Source: Oscillospiraceae bacterium (GTDB taxonomy: Bacteria > Bacillota > Clostridia > Oscillospirales > Ruminococcaceae). From it: 64,000 nt of DNA. The stretch's first letter is position 1, and each line of letters opens with the position of its first letter. Both the position numbers and the translations under genes were made by a program. Below, piece after piece: positions 8,423 to 16,318 of the stretch. Where the stretch lies: the NCBI GenBank assembly GCA_018380115.1, contig JAGZUF010000005.1:69991-133990 (forward strand), read 5' to 3'. Below the pieces are notes generated by a model. It saw only the letters and a list, made by a program, of their open reading frames with translations. It did not search any database and was not told the origin of the DNA.

Positions 8423-9282
8423 AAAACACGCCCCGCACCCATTCCGCCCGGCGCCGGGCAGGTTCGGTCCTCAAAACGGCTGCGCTGTATTTTTTCTTTG
8501 TGCTGTATATGGTCCCCTTCCTGATGGTGCTGATAAACTCGTTCAAGCGCAAGGCCAGCATCATCAAATATCCGCTGGACCTTGTGGACAGCGAGGGCAT
8601 GCAATTTGAAAACTATGTAACGGCCGTCGAAAAAATGGATTTTCTGAAGGCCTTCGGCAATTCACTGATTGTCACGGCATGCAGCATTGTATTCCTTGTG
8701 CTTCTTTCCTCTATGATGGCATACCTGTTCGCGCGCAAGAACTGGCGCGCGTGCCGCATCAGCTTTTCCCTGCTGCTCGCCTCCATGATACTGCCCTTCC
8801 AGGTAGTCATGATTCCGCTGGTATCTATCTATGGCGCCCAGCTGCAAATGCTGAATTCCCTGCCCACGCTTATTTTCATGAACATCGGCTTCGGCGTCAG
8901 CCTGTGTACCTTTATGTGCCACGGCTTCATCAAATCCAACATTCCTGTAGCGCTGGAAGAGGCCGCCACCATCGACGGATGTTCGCAGTTCAAATGTTAC
9001 TTCCGCATCGTTCTGCCCCTTTTGAAGCCCATCCTTGCCACCATTTCCATTCTGGAGACACTCAGCATCTGGAACGACTACCTGCTTCCCTCGCTGGTGC
9101 TGCGGCGTAAAGAGCTGTATACGCTGCCCATCGCCATCCGCACGTTCTACGGCACTTTTTCAAATGATTACGGCTATATTATGGCCGGGCTGGTACTCTC
9201 CATCGTGCCAGTCATCATTGTGTATCTGTGCCTTCAGAAGCACATCATCGGCGGTGTGGTTGCCGGGGCTGTAAAAGCCTGA
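8419..9282 (+). CDS. carbohydrate ABC transporter permease (MalG/UgpE type)
   Basis: A 287-residue permease with about six membrane helices. The EAA loop reads VALEEAATIDGCSQFKCYFRIVLPLLKP, and ETLSIWNDYLLPSLVL is a standard element of MalG-like partners. It overlaps the upstream permease gene by four bases and is followed by a rho-independent terminator, so the importer operon ends without an ATPase. A shared MsmX-like ATPase encoded elsewhere (for example 42098-43207) would be needed. Confidence 0.92.
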   Translation: MKNTPRTHSARRRAGSVLKTAALYFFFVLYMVPFLMVLINSFKRKASIIKYPLDLVDSEGMQFENYVTAVEKMDFLKAFGNSLIVTACSIVFLVLLSSMMAYLFARKNWRACRISFSLLLASMILPFQVVMIPLVSIYGAQLQMLNSLPTLIFMNIGFGVSLCTFMCHGFIKSNIPVALEEAATIDGCSQFKCYFRIVLPLLKPILATISILETLSIWNDYLLPSLVLRRKELYTLPIAIRTFYGTFSNDYGYIMAGLVLSIVPVIIVYLCLQKHIIGGVVAGAVKA

Positions 9283-9308
9283 GGCCAGCCCAGTTATAAA
9301 AAAACAAC

Positions 9309-9345
9309 GGCGCCGCGGGGCTATCCCCACGGCGCCATTTATTCA
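9309..9345. terminator. terminator between importer operon and ferritin gene
   Basis: A hairpin with outer GGCGCC arms (9309-9314 and 9331-9336) and inner GGGG/CCCC is flanked by A-rich sequence on the left and T-rich on the right. It could stop both convergent transcripts. Confidence 0.75.
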
Positions 9346-9379
9346 TCTTATTTATTTTTTGCGTAGGGCGGCAGAAGGC

Positions 9380-9892
9380 TTACAGCGTAAGGCTTGGTGC
9401 AGTGTAAGTGCGCGCTTTCAGCTCGACATCCAGCATATACAGGCCCTTTGCATCCGTGCCGAACAGCTCCATCTTCGTGATGAGGTCGTTCGCATTGGTT
9501 TCCTCCTCACCCTGCTCTTTCACAAACCAGTCGAGGAACTGCATGGTGCGGTAATCATTCACCTTCTGCGAGACCGCATACAGGGCGTGGATCAGGCTGG
9601 TGACATACTCTTCATGCTTCAGGCCGGCCTTCAGCGGGTCCATCAGGGCATTCATGGGCACATCCGGCTTTGCAATGGCTTCCAGCGTCACCGTCTCGTT
9701 GTTGTTCTGCAGATACTGCAAAAACAGCAGGGCGTGGTCACGCTCCTCCTGCGCCTGCACATTATACCAGTTGGCAAAGCCATCCAGGCCTTTGCTCTTG
9801 TAAAAATTAGAGAAATCCAGATACAAATAGGCGGAGTAAAATTCCTTGTTGACCTGCTCGTTCAAAAGCCGTTTTACATTGCTGTCCAACAT
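9380..9892 (-). CDS. ferritin
   Basis: A 170-residue four-helix ferritin, the cage protein that oxidises and stores iron. The ferroxidase-centre residues are visible in NEQVNKEFYSAYLYLDFSNF and NVQAQEERDHALLFLQYL (Glu, ExxH) and in WFVKEQGEEETNANDLI. Length matches bacterial non-haem ferritins. A good ribosome-binding site (AAAGGAGA) precedes the ATG. The gene is monocistronic, with a strong promoter overlapping a Fur/PerR-like inverted repeat, so iron- or peroxide-dependent control is likely. Confidence 0.95.
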   Translation of the reverse strand: MLDSNVKRLLNEQVNKEFYSAYLYLDFSNFYKSKGLDGFANWYNVQAQEERDHALLFLQYLQNNNETVTLEAIAKPDVPMNALMDPLKAGLKHEEYVTSLIHALYAVSQKVNDYRTMQFLDWFVKEQGEEETNANDLITKMELFGTDAKGLYMLDVELKARTYTAPSLTL

Positions 9893-9917
9893 GATAAAAT
9901 TCTCCTTTCAAGCTTTT

Positions 9918-9961
9918 ACTAATAACTATTATCAGTATAGCCCTATTTTCATTTTTGTCAA
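9918..9961 (-). promoter_or_regulatory. ferritin promoter with overlapping AT-rich inverted repeat
   Basis: On the minus strand TTGACA (9956-9961) and TATACT (9934-9939) are 16 bases apart. The stretch 9918-9936 reads ACTAATAACTATTATCAGT, an imperfect palindrome that overlaps the -10 edge and the start region and resembles Fur-family operators. The identity of the regulator is inferred. Confidence 0.6.
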
Positions 9962-10240
9962 GCGCCGCAGCTGCTTTTTTAGAAAAACAGCATCGATGGA
10001 CAGGGCGGGATATTGCCGCCGCCGAGCCCCCGTGCCAGCTGCGTTTCCTAGCATGGCTGGCAGCCCTGTTATCCCGTGCGGGGAGGCCCTGGCGGTGCTT
10101 CACAGTCTTCAGCCTATGGCCGGGCCGCGGTCAAAGCGACCTGTACAGCCCGTCCTGCCGGAGTGCGAAGAGAATAACACGGCCGGCGGCGCCGCCATAA
10201 AGCTGAAAACCGGGGTTGCCCCTATTTACGGATGCTGCCC
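9962..10240. other. intergenic stretch without a recognisable gene
   Basis: The 280 bases between the ferritin promoter and the end of the membrane-exporter gene hold only overlapping frames without ribosome-binding sites. I see no convincing terminator, repeat or small ORF. Confidence 0.5.
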
Positions 10241-11101
10241 TTAGCCGAACAGCCCGGCCGCCATGCCCGCGCACACGCCCAGCACGTACAAAAGCCCGAT
10301 AATAAACACGTTCTGCCTGGCGCTTTTATTGGCGCGCAGCAGCACAGCCAGCCCCACGCCGGCGGACGTGGAAAGGCCCGCCACAGCCCCCGCAAACGAG
10401 AGCTGCCCGGCGGCGTACATCTGTGTAAGCAGGATGCTGGCCGCGCAGTTGGGCACAAGGCCCACAAGCCCTGCCAGCACAGGCTGCCAGAGCCCGGCGC
10501 GGGCTACAAAATCCCCAATAGCCTCTGCGCCCACCACATGCACCACGGCGCCCAGCGCCAGGTTGAACAGAAAGATATACAGAAAAATATGCAGCGTATG
10601 GCGCAGGGCCGCCGCCAAAACAGACTGCCTCGCCTCGTGGTCGTGACAATCCACATCTTCCGAATGCCCTGAAAAACCTCCGCGCAAATTTTCCGGCATA
10701 GCCTTTTTCAGCACTACGTCCAGCAAAAAGCCGGCGGCCACTGCCGCCAAAAGCTTTGCCGCCAAAAGCTTTGCCAGCGCCCCCCACTGCCCCGGCATGG
10801 CAACTAAAACGGGAACCGCTTCGTCCGATGTGGCGATGAACACCGCCATCAGCGTGCCCAGCGTGATGACCTTGGAACCATACAGGTTTGCCGCCATGGC
10901 AGAAAAGCCGCACTGCGGCACAAGCCCCAGCGCAGCACCCGGCAGGAACCCAAAGCGCCCGCCGCCAGCCAGTACACGCTCAATTTTTTCCGAGTGGCGG
11001 TGCTCTAAGAATTCAATAAGCAGGTAGGCCACAAACAGGAAGGGCAGCATTTTCACACTGTCCTCCAGCGCATGATGCAGAATTTCCAATATCATTTCCA
11101 A
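10241..11101 (-). CDS. putative metal/arsenic efflux membrane protein (ArsP_2-type, 10TM)
   Basis: A 286-residue polytopic membrane protein resembling the putative 10TM heavy-metal exporter family (ArsP_2, often annotated as arsenic efflux or manganese transporter). Features are ALGLVPQCGFSAMAANLYG and VGLVPNCAASILLTQMYA, a repeated LVPxC motif in the two halves that points to an internal duplication. The central loop HSEDVDCHDHEA is rich in His, Asp and Cys and could bind metal. It is monocistronic beside ferritin. The substrate is not known. Confidence 0.75.
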   Translation of the reverse strand: MEMILEILHHALEDSVKMLPFLFVAYLLIEFLEHRHSEKIERVLAGGGRFGFLPGAALGLVPQCGFSAMAANLYGSKVITLGTLMAVFIATSDEAVPVLVAMPGQWGALAKLLAAKLLAAVAAGFLLDVVLKKAMPENLRGGFSGHSEDVDCHDHEARQSVLAAALRHTLHIFLYIFLFNLALGAVVHVVGAEAIGDFVARAGLWQPVLAGLVGLVPNCAASILLTQMYAAGQLSFAGAVAGLSTSAGVGLAVLLRANKSARQNVFIIGLLYVLGVCAGMAAGLFG

Positions 11102-11287
11102 AGGCTGTATTCCTCATTTCCCGGTGCCGGGCGGGCCGGACAGGCTGCGCCCTGCGCAAAACCGCAAGTTCCAATGAAGCGGACCTTTCGCCCGCCGTCT
11201 TTCTTATTATAAAGGCACCCCGGCCGGAATGCAAACACCGCAGGGTGCATATTTCCCCGCAAAATGCAAAAAAACACCTCTGCACGC

Positions 11288-11317
11288 TTGCATCACAGGC
11301 CGCGGGCATGGTATGAT
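11288..11317 (+). promoter_or_regulatory. promoter of the hydrogenase gene
   Basis: TTGCAT (11288-11293) and TATGAT (11312-11317) are 18 bases apart, 65 bases upstream of the chosen ATG at 11383. Confidence 0.55.
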
Positions 11318-11382
11318 AACACCGCAGTATGACATATTTTTATCAACCCCCGGCACGGGGCGGCAAAAGGAGTTTTGTTCTC

Positions 11383-12891
11383 ATGCGAGGCATCTATTCT
11401 AACGTGACGGACATCCGGCGGCGCGTTTTCACCGAAGTGGCGCGCATGGCATACGAGGGCGGCGATTACAGCCGCATCGAAGAACTTCCGTATAAAATCA
11501 TCCCCGGCGAGGTAGAGACCTACCGCGAGAGCATCTTCCTTGAGCGCGCCATCGTGGGCGAGCGCCTGCGCCTTTCCATCGGCCTGCCGCTGCGCCCCAT
11601 TGACCAGCATGCCCCGCTCTCCGCCGGCATCGAGGCCAGCGCTGTGGCTGAAAAATATTACGAGCCGCCGCTTATCAACGTCATCAAGTTCGCCTGCAAT
11701 TCCTGCCCGGAAAAAAGCTACCGCGTGACGGATTTGTGTCAGGGCTGCCTTGCGCACCCCTGCGTAGAGGTGTGTCCCAAGGGCGCGGTGAGCATCCGGC
11801 ACGGCAAAAGCGTGATAGACCAGGAGAAATGCATCAAGTGCGGCCAGTGCGCCAACGTGTGCCCCTACGGCGCCATCAATCTTATTGAGCGCCCGTGCGC
11901 CAAAGCATGCGGCATGGACGCCATTGGGTCGGACGAGCACGGCCGCGCCACCATCGACCAGGACAAATGCGTCTCGTGCGGCATGTGCCTTGTGAACTGC
12001 CCGTTCGGCGCCATTTCCGACAAGGGGCAGATTTTCCAGGTGATACAGGCCATCAAAAAAGGCGAGCGCGTCATTGCCGCCGTGGCCCCCGCCTTTGTAG
12101 GGCAGTTCGGCCCGCAGATGACAGTGGAAAAACTTCGCCCCGCCATGAAGCTGCTGGGCTTTGACAACGTGGCCGAAGTGGCCGTGGGCGCCGATTTGTG
12201 CACCATTGAAGAGGCCAAGGATTTTCTGCGCGAGGTGCCCGAGCACCAGCCCTTTATGGCCACAAGCTGCTGCCCCGCGTGGAGCGTGATGGCCAAAAAG
12301 CTATTCCCCGATTTCGCGCCCTATATCTCCATGGCGCTGACGCCCATGGTGCTCACCGCGCGCCTTTTGAAAAAAGAGCACCCCGGCTGCAAGGTGGTGT
12401 TTATTGGCCCGTGCGCAGCCAAAAAGCTGGAGGCCAGCCGCCGCACTATCCGCAGCGATGTAGATTTTGTGCTCACCTTTGAGGAGGTGATGGGCATGTT
12501 CGAGGCCAGAGCCATCAATTTTGCCGAGATAGCGGGTGACGAGGGCCTGAATGAAGCCACTGCGGACGGCCGCGGCTTTGCGGTGTCCGGCGGGGTGGCA
12601 CAGGCTGTGGTAAACGTCATCAAAAACCTGGAGCCCGAGCGCGAGGTAAAAGTAATGGCAGCCCAGGGGCTGCGCGAGTGCAAAAAGATGCTGATGCTGG
12701 CCAAGGCCGGCAAGCTGAACGGCTATCTGCTGGAGGGCATGGCCTGCCCCGGCGGCTGTGTAGCAGGCGCCGGCACGCTGCAAAACCCGGTGAAAAGCAC
12801 TGCCGGCGTGAACAAATACAAGGCCACCGCCGCGCGCAAAACCTCGGACGAAAGCCCGTACGAGATTACCCTGAACCTTCTGCACGATTAA
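11383..12891 (+). CDS. monomeric [FeFe]-hydrogenase, group B-like
   Basis: A 502-residue iron-sulfur enzyme that probably reduces protons with electrons from ferredoxin. The N-terminal half has cysteine-rich ferredoxin-type motifs (CNSCPEK, CIKCGQCANVCP, CVSCGMCLVNCP). The catalytic half shows the three H-cluster signatures: TSCCPAW (about 294-300), GPCAAKKLE (about 342-350) and EGMACPGGCVAGAGT (about 451-465). The L2 motif GPCxAK and the L3 ending GAG rather than GGG fit monomeric group B enzymes rather than group A. AAGGAG lies nine bases before ATG 11383, so the upstream in-frame ATG is not used. Confidence 0.9.
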   Translation: MRGIYSNVTDIRRRVFTEVARMAYEGGDYSRIEELPYKIIPGEVETYRESIFLERAIVGERLRLSIGLPLRPIDQHAPLSAGIEASAVAEKYYEPPLINVIKFACNSCPEKSYRVTDLCQGCLAHPCVEVCPKGAVSIRHGKSVIDQEKCIKCGQCANVCPYGAINLIERPCAKACGMDAIGSDEHGRATIDQDKCVSCGMCLVNCPFGAISDKGQIFQVIQAIKKGERVIAAVAPAFVGQFGPQMTVEKLRPAMKLLGFDNVAEVAVGADLCTIEEAKDFLREVPEHQPFMATSCCPAWSVMAKKLFPDFAPYISMALTPMVLTARLLKKEHPGCKVVFIGPCAAKKLEASRRTIRSDVDFVLTFEEVMGMFEARAINFAEIAGDEGLNEATADGRGFAVSGGVAQAVVNVIKNLEPEREVKVMAAQGLRECKKMLMLAKAGKLNGYLLEGMACPGGCVAGAGTLQNPVKSTAGVNKYKATAARKTSDESPYEITLNLLHD

Positions 12892-12904
12892 CGCAAGCAT
12901 CCTT

Positions 12905-12951
12905 CTGCCCCCGCGCCCGCTTTGGGCGGCCATGGGGGCAGTTTTGTTTTT
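12905..12951 (+). terminator. terminator of the hydrogenase gene
   Basis: CTGCCCCC and GGGGGCAG arms enclose a GC-rich inner hairpin and are followed by TTTTGTTTTT. Confidence 0.75.
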
Positions 12952-12972
12952 CTGCCTGCAAGGGGCTGTTTT

Positions 12973-13002
12973 TCATATTTTTTCACCTTGCCTCATATCC
13001 AT
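12973..13002 (+). promoter_or_regulatory. candidate sigma-E promoter of spoIIID
   Basis: TCATATT (12973-12979) matches the -35 consensus of sporulation sigma-E promoters, and CATATCCA begins 14 bases later at 12994, matching CATA of the -10 only. In Bacillus spoIIID is a sigma-E gene. The -35 and spacing are good, the -10 partial. Confidence 0.45.
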
Positions 13003-13033
13003 AGCATTAAGTTCTGTGGATGGGGGAATCGGC

Positions 13034-13285
13034 ATGAAGGGCAATCCGGAAGAGCGGGCCGTTGCATTGGGGCAGTTCGTGGTAGAGACGGGGGCCACTG
13101 TGCGCAGCGCCGCACAGAAATTCGGAATCAGTAAATCCACCGTGCACAAGGATATCACCGCCCGCCTGGAACGGCAGAACAGAGCCTTATACAGGGAAGT
13201 GCAGCGCGTGCTGCGCACAAACAAAGAGGAACGCCACCTGCGCGGCGGAATGGCCACGCGGCACAAATATCACCCGGAGGCATAA
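13034..13285 (+). CDS. spoIIID: sporulation transcriptional regulator SpoIIID
   Basis: An 83-residue DNA-binding protein covering the whole SpoIIID family length. It reads MKGNPEERAVALGQFVVETGATVRSAAQKFGISKSTVHKDI..., with the helix-turn-helix in AAQKFGISKSTVHKDITARL and the conserved basic tail ERHLRGGMATRHKY. SpoIIID adjusts mother-cell gene expression after engulfment. ATG at 13034 follows a TGGGGGAAT stretch. It is monocistronic with its own terminator (13361-13402). Its presence is strong evidence that the organism, or its recent ancestor, forms spores. Confidence 0.95.
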   Translation: MKGNPEERAVALGQFVVETGATVRSAAQKFGISKSTVHKDITARLERQNRALYREVQRVLRTNKEERHLRGGMATRHKYHPEA

Positions 13286-13856
13286 AATGCCGTCTGCATG
13301 CCGGGGCCGCGCAGACAGGCAAACGGCTTGCCCTGCGGTGCCCGGTACATCATGCGGCCAGCCCTCTGCGGCATGCCTGAAGGCTGCCGCAGGGGGCTTT
13401 TTGTCTCTCGCATCTGGACAAAGCCGCTTTGCCCCGCCGGACGATGCAATTTGCGCGCTGCTGTAAGGCTGGGAAAGGCAAGCTGCGGCTGTGTGTCCCC
13501 TGCAGGGTGTGCCCTGCGCGGAGGTTTTGCTTTGTACCGCCGGGCCTGTCTTCCCTCCCGCACAGGCGCTTTAACTTGCCAAACCTCAGCACGCTTGTGG
13601 CGCACACATGCCGCGCGCCGCCTGCGGCAGACATAGCGTGCCGGAGAGGCCAAGCTGCGGCCGGAAAACAGGCCTGCACGCAGCACAAAGGCCTTCCCTG
13701 CAGAGAGCGGGCGCCGGTTATAACCCCTCGGCCGGGCCGGCGGCATGCCTCCACGCATGCCATTTGGCTTCACCCGCATCACCTGCCCCGCCGCTCTGAT
13801 AAACGCTTTCCAGCCCTGACAGCCCGATGTCAGTGGCCCGCTTCGTTCCATACTGA
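13286..13856. other. gene-free stretch after spoIIID
   Basis: After the spoIIID terminator there are roughly 450 bases of GC-rich DNA with no credible ORF (no ribosome-binding sites, shifting frames). The segment 13780-13850 (CATCACCTGCCCCGCC...) resembles an inner part of the adjacent dispersed repeat and may be an older, partial copy. Confidence 0.45.
13361..13402 (+). terminator. terminator of spoIIID
   Basis: GCCCTCTGCGGCA (13361-13373) pairs with TGCCGCAGGGGGC (13385-13397) and is followed by TTTTTG. Confidence 0.75.
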
Positions 13857-14103
13857 GTCAGGCCCCCCGGCAAAGCCGGAGGCTTGCGTAAGCTCTGGAA
13901 GGGCATACTGCCGGCAAGCCTCTCAAGAGGCACTGGATACTCTGTCTCTTGCATCACCTGCCCCGCCTCCTGTAAACGGGGTTCTTCCCGCTGCGTGCTG
14001 CATCTTTTTGGCATTGAATACCCCATCTTGCCTCGTCCGGAACTGTCAGCGAAAGCCCTTTTACTCTCCCCGGCTCAGCCTGGGGTTGTCGTTTCGTTAA
14101 AGC
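13857..14103 (+). repeat. dispersed structured repeat, family 1, copy A
   Basis: About 247 bases that align over their whole length with copies at 30058-30301 (minus) and 63678-63930 (plus). Landmarks in order are the CCCCGGCAAAGCCGGAGG hairpin, GGGCATACTGCCGGCAAG, the GCCTCTCAAGAGGC palindrome, TCCTGTAAACGGGG, the CAGCGAAAGC segment that can form a GAAA-tetraloop hairpin, the CCCCGGCTCAGCCTGGGG hairpin and a GTTAAAGC end. It lies downstream of spoIIID in the same direction. No ORF runs through it. Confidence 0.8.
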
Positions 14104-14355
14104 AAAAGCTTTTTACGGGGCCTCTCCGTCGGCCGGGCCGGCGGTCTTTCTTTCCAAAGAGGCCAGCGCCGCTGTGCCGCAAGTTTCCCGTGCGGCGAGA
14201 GTGTCACCTGTATGCAGGCACCTCTGTGCGGGCACAGCGTGCCCGCACAGCTGCCGCCCCCCTTTCCCTTTGGGTGAAAAGCTGGTATACTGAAAAAAAC
14301 GCACGGCGCCATGCCGCGCATACAAGCCAGAGCAGAATGAAGGATGGTACAAAGC

Positions 14356-15222
14356 ATGGAACAGATATGGGACTGCATCGTCATCGGCGGCGGGCCCGCC
14401 GGGCTTTCTGCGGCGCTGAACCTGCGCCGCCGCGGCAGGACAGTGCTGGTGCTGAGCGGTGGCGCGCCGCTTTTGGAAAAGGCGGAGCTTGTGGATAACT
14501 ACCTCGGCATGCCGGGCGTGACGGGCAAAGAGATGATGGAGCGGTTTCGGGCGCACACCGCCGCGCAGGGCGCCGTGCTCAAGGCGCAGCGCGCGGGCAA
14601 TGTGATGCCCATGGGCGGCACCTTTCTGGTGGGCGCGGGCAGCGACATGTATACTTCGCGCGCCGTTATTCTGGCGTGCGGTGTATCGAAAGCAGGCTAT
14701 GTGCCCGGCGAAGCGGAATATCTGGGGCGCGGCGTGTCGTACTGCGCCACATGTGACGGCATGCTGTACCGCCAGAAGCGCGTGGCCGTATGGGGGCTTT
14801 CCCCCGAGGCGCCCGAAGAGGCGGAATTCCTACATTCAATCGGCTGCCGGGTGACCTATATCGCCGCAAAGCGTCCTCAGGCGCTGGCGCAGGGCATTGC
14901 ATTCGTTTCCGGCGCGGTGACGGCCGTGTACGGCGGCGCCGCCGTGACGGCCGTGGACGTAAAGGGCGAAATGCTGGAGACCGACGGCCTGTTTATCCTG
15001 CGCCCGGCTGCCCCACCGGATGCCCTCGTGCCCGGCATCGGCATGGAGAACGGCCGCGTAAAAACAGACGCCGCCATGCGCACCAGCATCCCCCGGCTGT
15101 ATGCCGCGGGCGACATGCTGGGCGCGCCGCTTCAGGTGGCAAAGGCTGTGGGCGAGGGCCTTATTGCAGGGCTTTGCGCCGCAGAGGACATTCAAAATAT
15201 GGAAAGGAAGGCAAACGCATGA
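14356..15222 (+). CDS. thioredoxin reductase-like flavoprotein with degenerate NADPH site (FFTR-like)
   Basis: A 288-residue flavoprotein with the thioredoxin-reductase layout. The FAD motif GGGPAGLSAA (about 11-20), the redox pair CATC (Cys130, Cys133) and the C-terminal FAD motif LYAAGDM are intact. The NADPH domain is not: the usual GGGNSA loop reads VAVWGLSPEAPEEAEFL, and the HRRxxxR phosphate motif is replaced by AAKRPQ. Loss of both motifs is known from ferredoxin-dependent flavin thioredoxin reductases of Clostridia, so electrons may come from ferredoxin. AAGGA eleven bases upstream supports ATG 14356. It overlaps the next gene by four bases (ATGA). Confidence 0.8.
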   Translation: MEQIWDCIVIGGGPAGLSAALNLRRRGRTVLVLSGGAPLLEKAELVDNYLGMPGVTGKEMMERFRAHTAAQGAVLKAQRAGNVMPMGGTFLVGAGSDMYTSRAVILACGVSKAGYVPGEAEYLGRGVSYCATCDGMLYRQKRVAVWGLSPEAPEEAEFLHSIGCRVTYIAAKRPQALAQGIAFVSGAVTAVYGGAAVTAVDVKGEMLETDGLFILRPAAPPDALVPGIGMENGRVKTDAAMRTSIPRLYAAGDMLGAPLQVAKAVGEGLIAGLCAAEDIQNMERKANA

Positions 15223-15704
15223 AACGGCAGGATTATATCTCTTGGGACGAATATTTTATGGGCATTGCGCTGCTGACGGCGCAGCGCTCAAAGGATAATT
15301 CCTCGCAGGTGGGCGCGTGCATCGTGAGCAGAGAGAACAAGATACTTTCCCTTGGCTACAACGGCATGCCCATCGGCTGCCTGGACGATGAAATGCCCTG
15401 GGGCCGGGAGGGAACGCCCCTGGATACCAAATATATGTATGTATGCCATGCCGAACTGAATGCCATTCTGAACCACGCCTCCGGCACAGGCAGCCTGCGC
15501 GGCGCACGCATTTACACCACATTGTTCCCGTGCAACGAATGCGCTAAGGCACTGATTCAGAGCGGAATCCGTGAGGTGATTTATTACGAGGACAAATATC
15601 CCGACTCCGACTCTGTCATTGCTTCCAAGCGTATGTTCGATATGGTGGGCGTCACATACAAGCACTATGAAAAAAGCGGCCGCAGCGTCACGCTGTCACT
15701 GTGA
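15219..15704 (+). CDS. deoxycytidylate (dCMP) deaminase family protein (ComEB-like)
   Basis: A 161-residue zinc deaminase. CHAELNAIL provides the zinc histidine and catalytic glutamate, and FPCNECAKAL the PCxxC zinc cysteines. The layout (insert between the N terminus and HAE, plus IREVIYYEDKYPDSDSV) fits dCMP deaminases, which supply dUMP for dTMP synthesis. It starts inside the stop of the thioredoxin-reductase-like gene, so both are co-translated. It ends before a terminator that begins a family 2 repeat. Confidence 0.9.
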   Translation: MKRQDYISWDEYFMGIALLTAQRSKDNSSQVGACIVSRENKILSLGYNGMPIGCLDDEMPWGREGTPLDTKYMYVCHAELNAILNHASGTGSLRGARIYTTLFPCNECAKALIQSGIREVIYYEDKYPDSDSVIASKRMFDMVGVTYKHYEKSGRSVTLSL

Positions 15705-15801
15705 CGGGCCGCAGCGCAGAAAGCACGGTCCCTCTCAGGGTCTTTGCCGGCCGGGCCCACCCACCACAGGCTTATTCATTCATTGTTCTTCTATTTCACG
15801 C

Positions 15802-15839
15802 GCCCTCTGCGGCTTTAGCATCCGCAGGGGGGCTTTTTT
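15802..15839 (+). terminator. terminator after dCMP deaminase gene
   Basis: GCCCTCTGCGG and CCGCAGGGGGGC arms with a nine-base loop, followed by TTTTTT. It forms the left end of repeat family 2 copy A. Confidence 0.8.
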
Positions 15840-15960
15840 CAGCCCGGCGTTTTCTTCCGCCTTTGTTTTGCAGTATTTGCCCCCTGCACCCGGAAAACAT
15901 CCGGGCACAGAGAAAGTGTTTTCGTGCCGCTGGCTCTGCCGGTGATTCCCGCTTACAAAC
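15802..15960 (+). repeat. dispersed structured repeat, family 2, copy A
   Basis: About 160 bases consisting of a terminator hairpin, a T-rich spacer and a 3' module CCGGGCACAGAGAAAGTG followed by the CTGGCTCTGCCGG hairpin and TTACAAA. The same order is seen at 41558-41718 and 45114-45280. The 3' module also resembles the end of repeat family 1. Confidence 0.7.
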
Positions 15961-16036
15961 AAAAGCGCCCCGGCCAAGGGCGCGCTGCCGCAAAAAATAC
16001 CGGTTCTGGCTGACAGTTTTGATGCCTGATGCACGC

Positions 16037-16075
16037 AAAAAGCCCGGCAATCCGTCAGGATTGCCGGACTTTTTT
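16037..16075. terminator. bidirectional terminator downstream of phoU
   Basis: CCGGCAATCC (16044-16053), loop GTCA, GGATTGCCGG (16058-16067), with AAAAA on the left and TTTTTT on the right. It would end the leftward pst-phoU transcript about 240 bases after phoU. The rest of 16076-16318 holds nothing I recognise. Confidence 0.8.
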
Positions 16076-16318
16076 GCACATCGTTCGTCCCAAACCGCCC
16101 GGCCGAAATGCACAGCACCCCGGAAGCGGCGATTTTTGATGCAGGGCAGGGAGGATTTCCACAGGCACCCTTTGCGGCTGTCAAGGAAATCTGAAGAGGC
16201 CATACGCAAAAATTGCCTTTTAGGGACGATGCTTTCTTTTGGCAACGCGCCAGCGGGGCGGTTTTTGCTGGTGGCCGGGGTGCGCCCGCAGCAAGAGGGC
16301 GCGGCAGGCAAAAATGTA

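Noticed and set aside
6087..9282. Importer first considered as a complete ABC system with a hidden ATPase
   Set aside because: All frames from 9283 to 9892 belong to a terminator and ferritin; no Walker motifs are present nearby.
13286..13851. Several long overlapping ORFs on both strands after spoIIID
   Set aside because: They have no ribosome-binding sites, are rich in Arg/Pro/Cys as expected from GC-rich non-coding DNA, and run across terminators and the repeat.
13857..14103. Repeat family 1 considered as an insertion sequence
   Set aside because: No transposase ORF, no clear terminal inverted repeats and no obvious target duplications; better described as a structured dispersed repeat.
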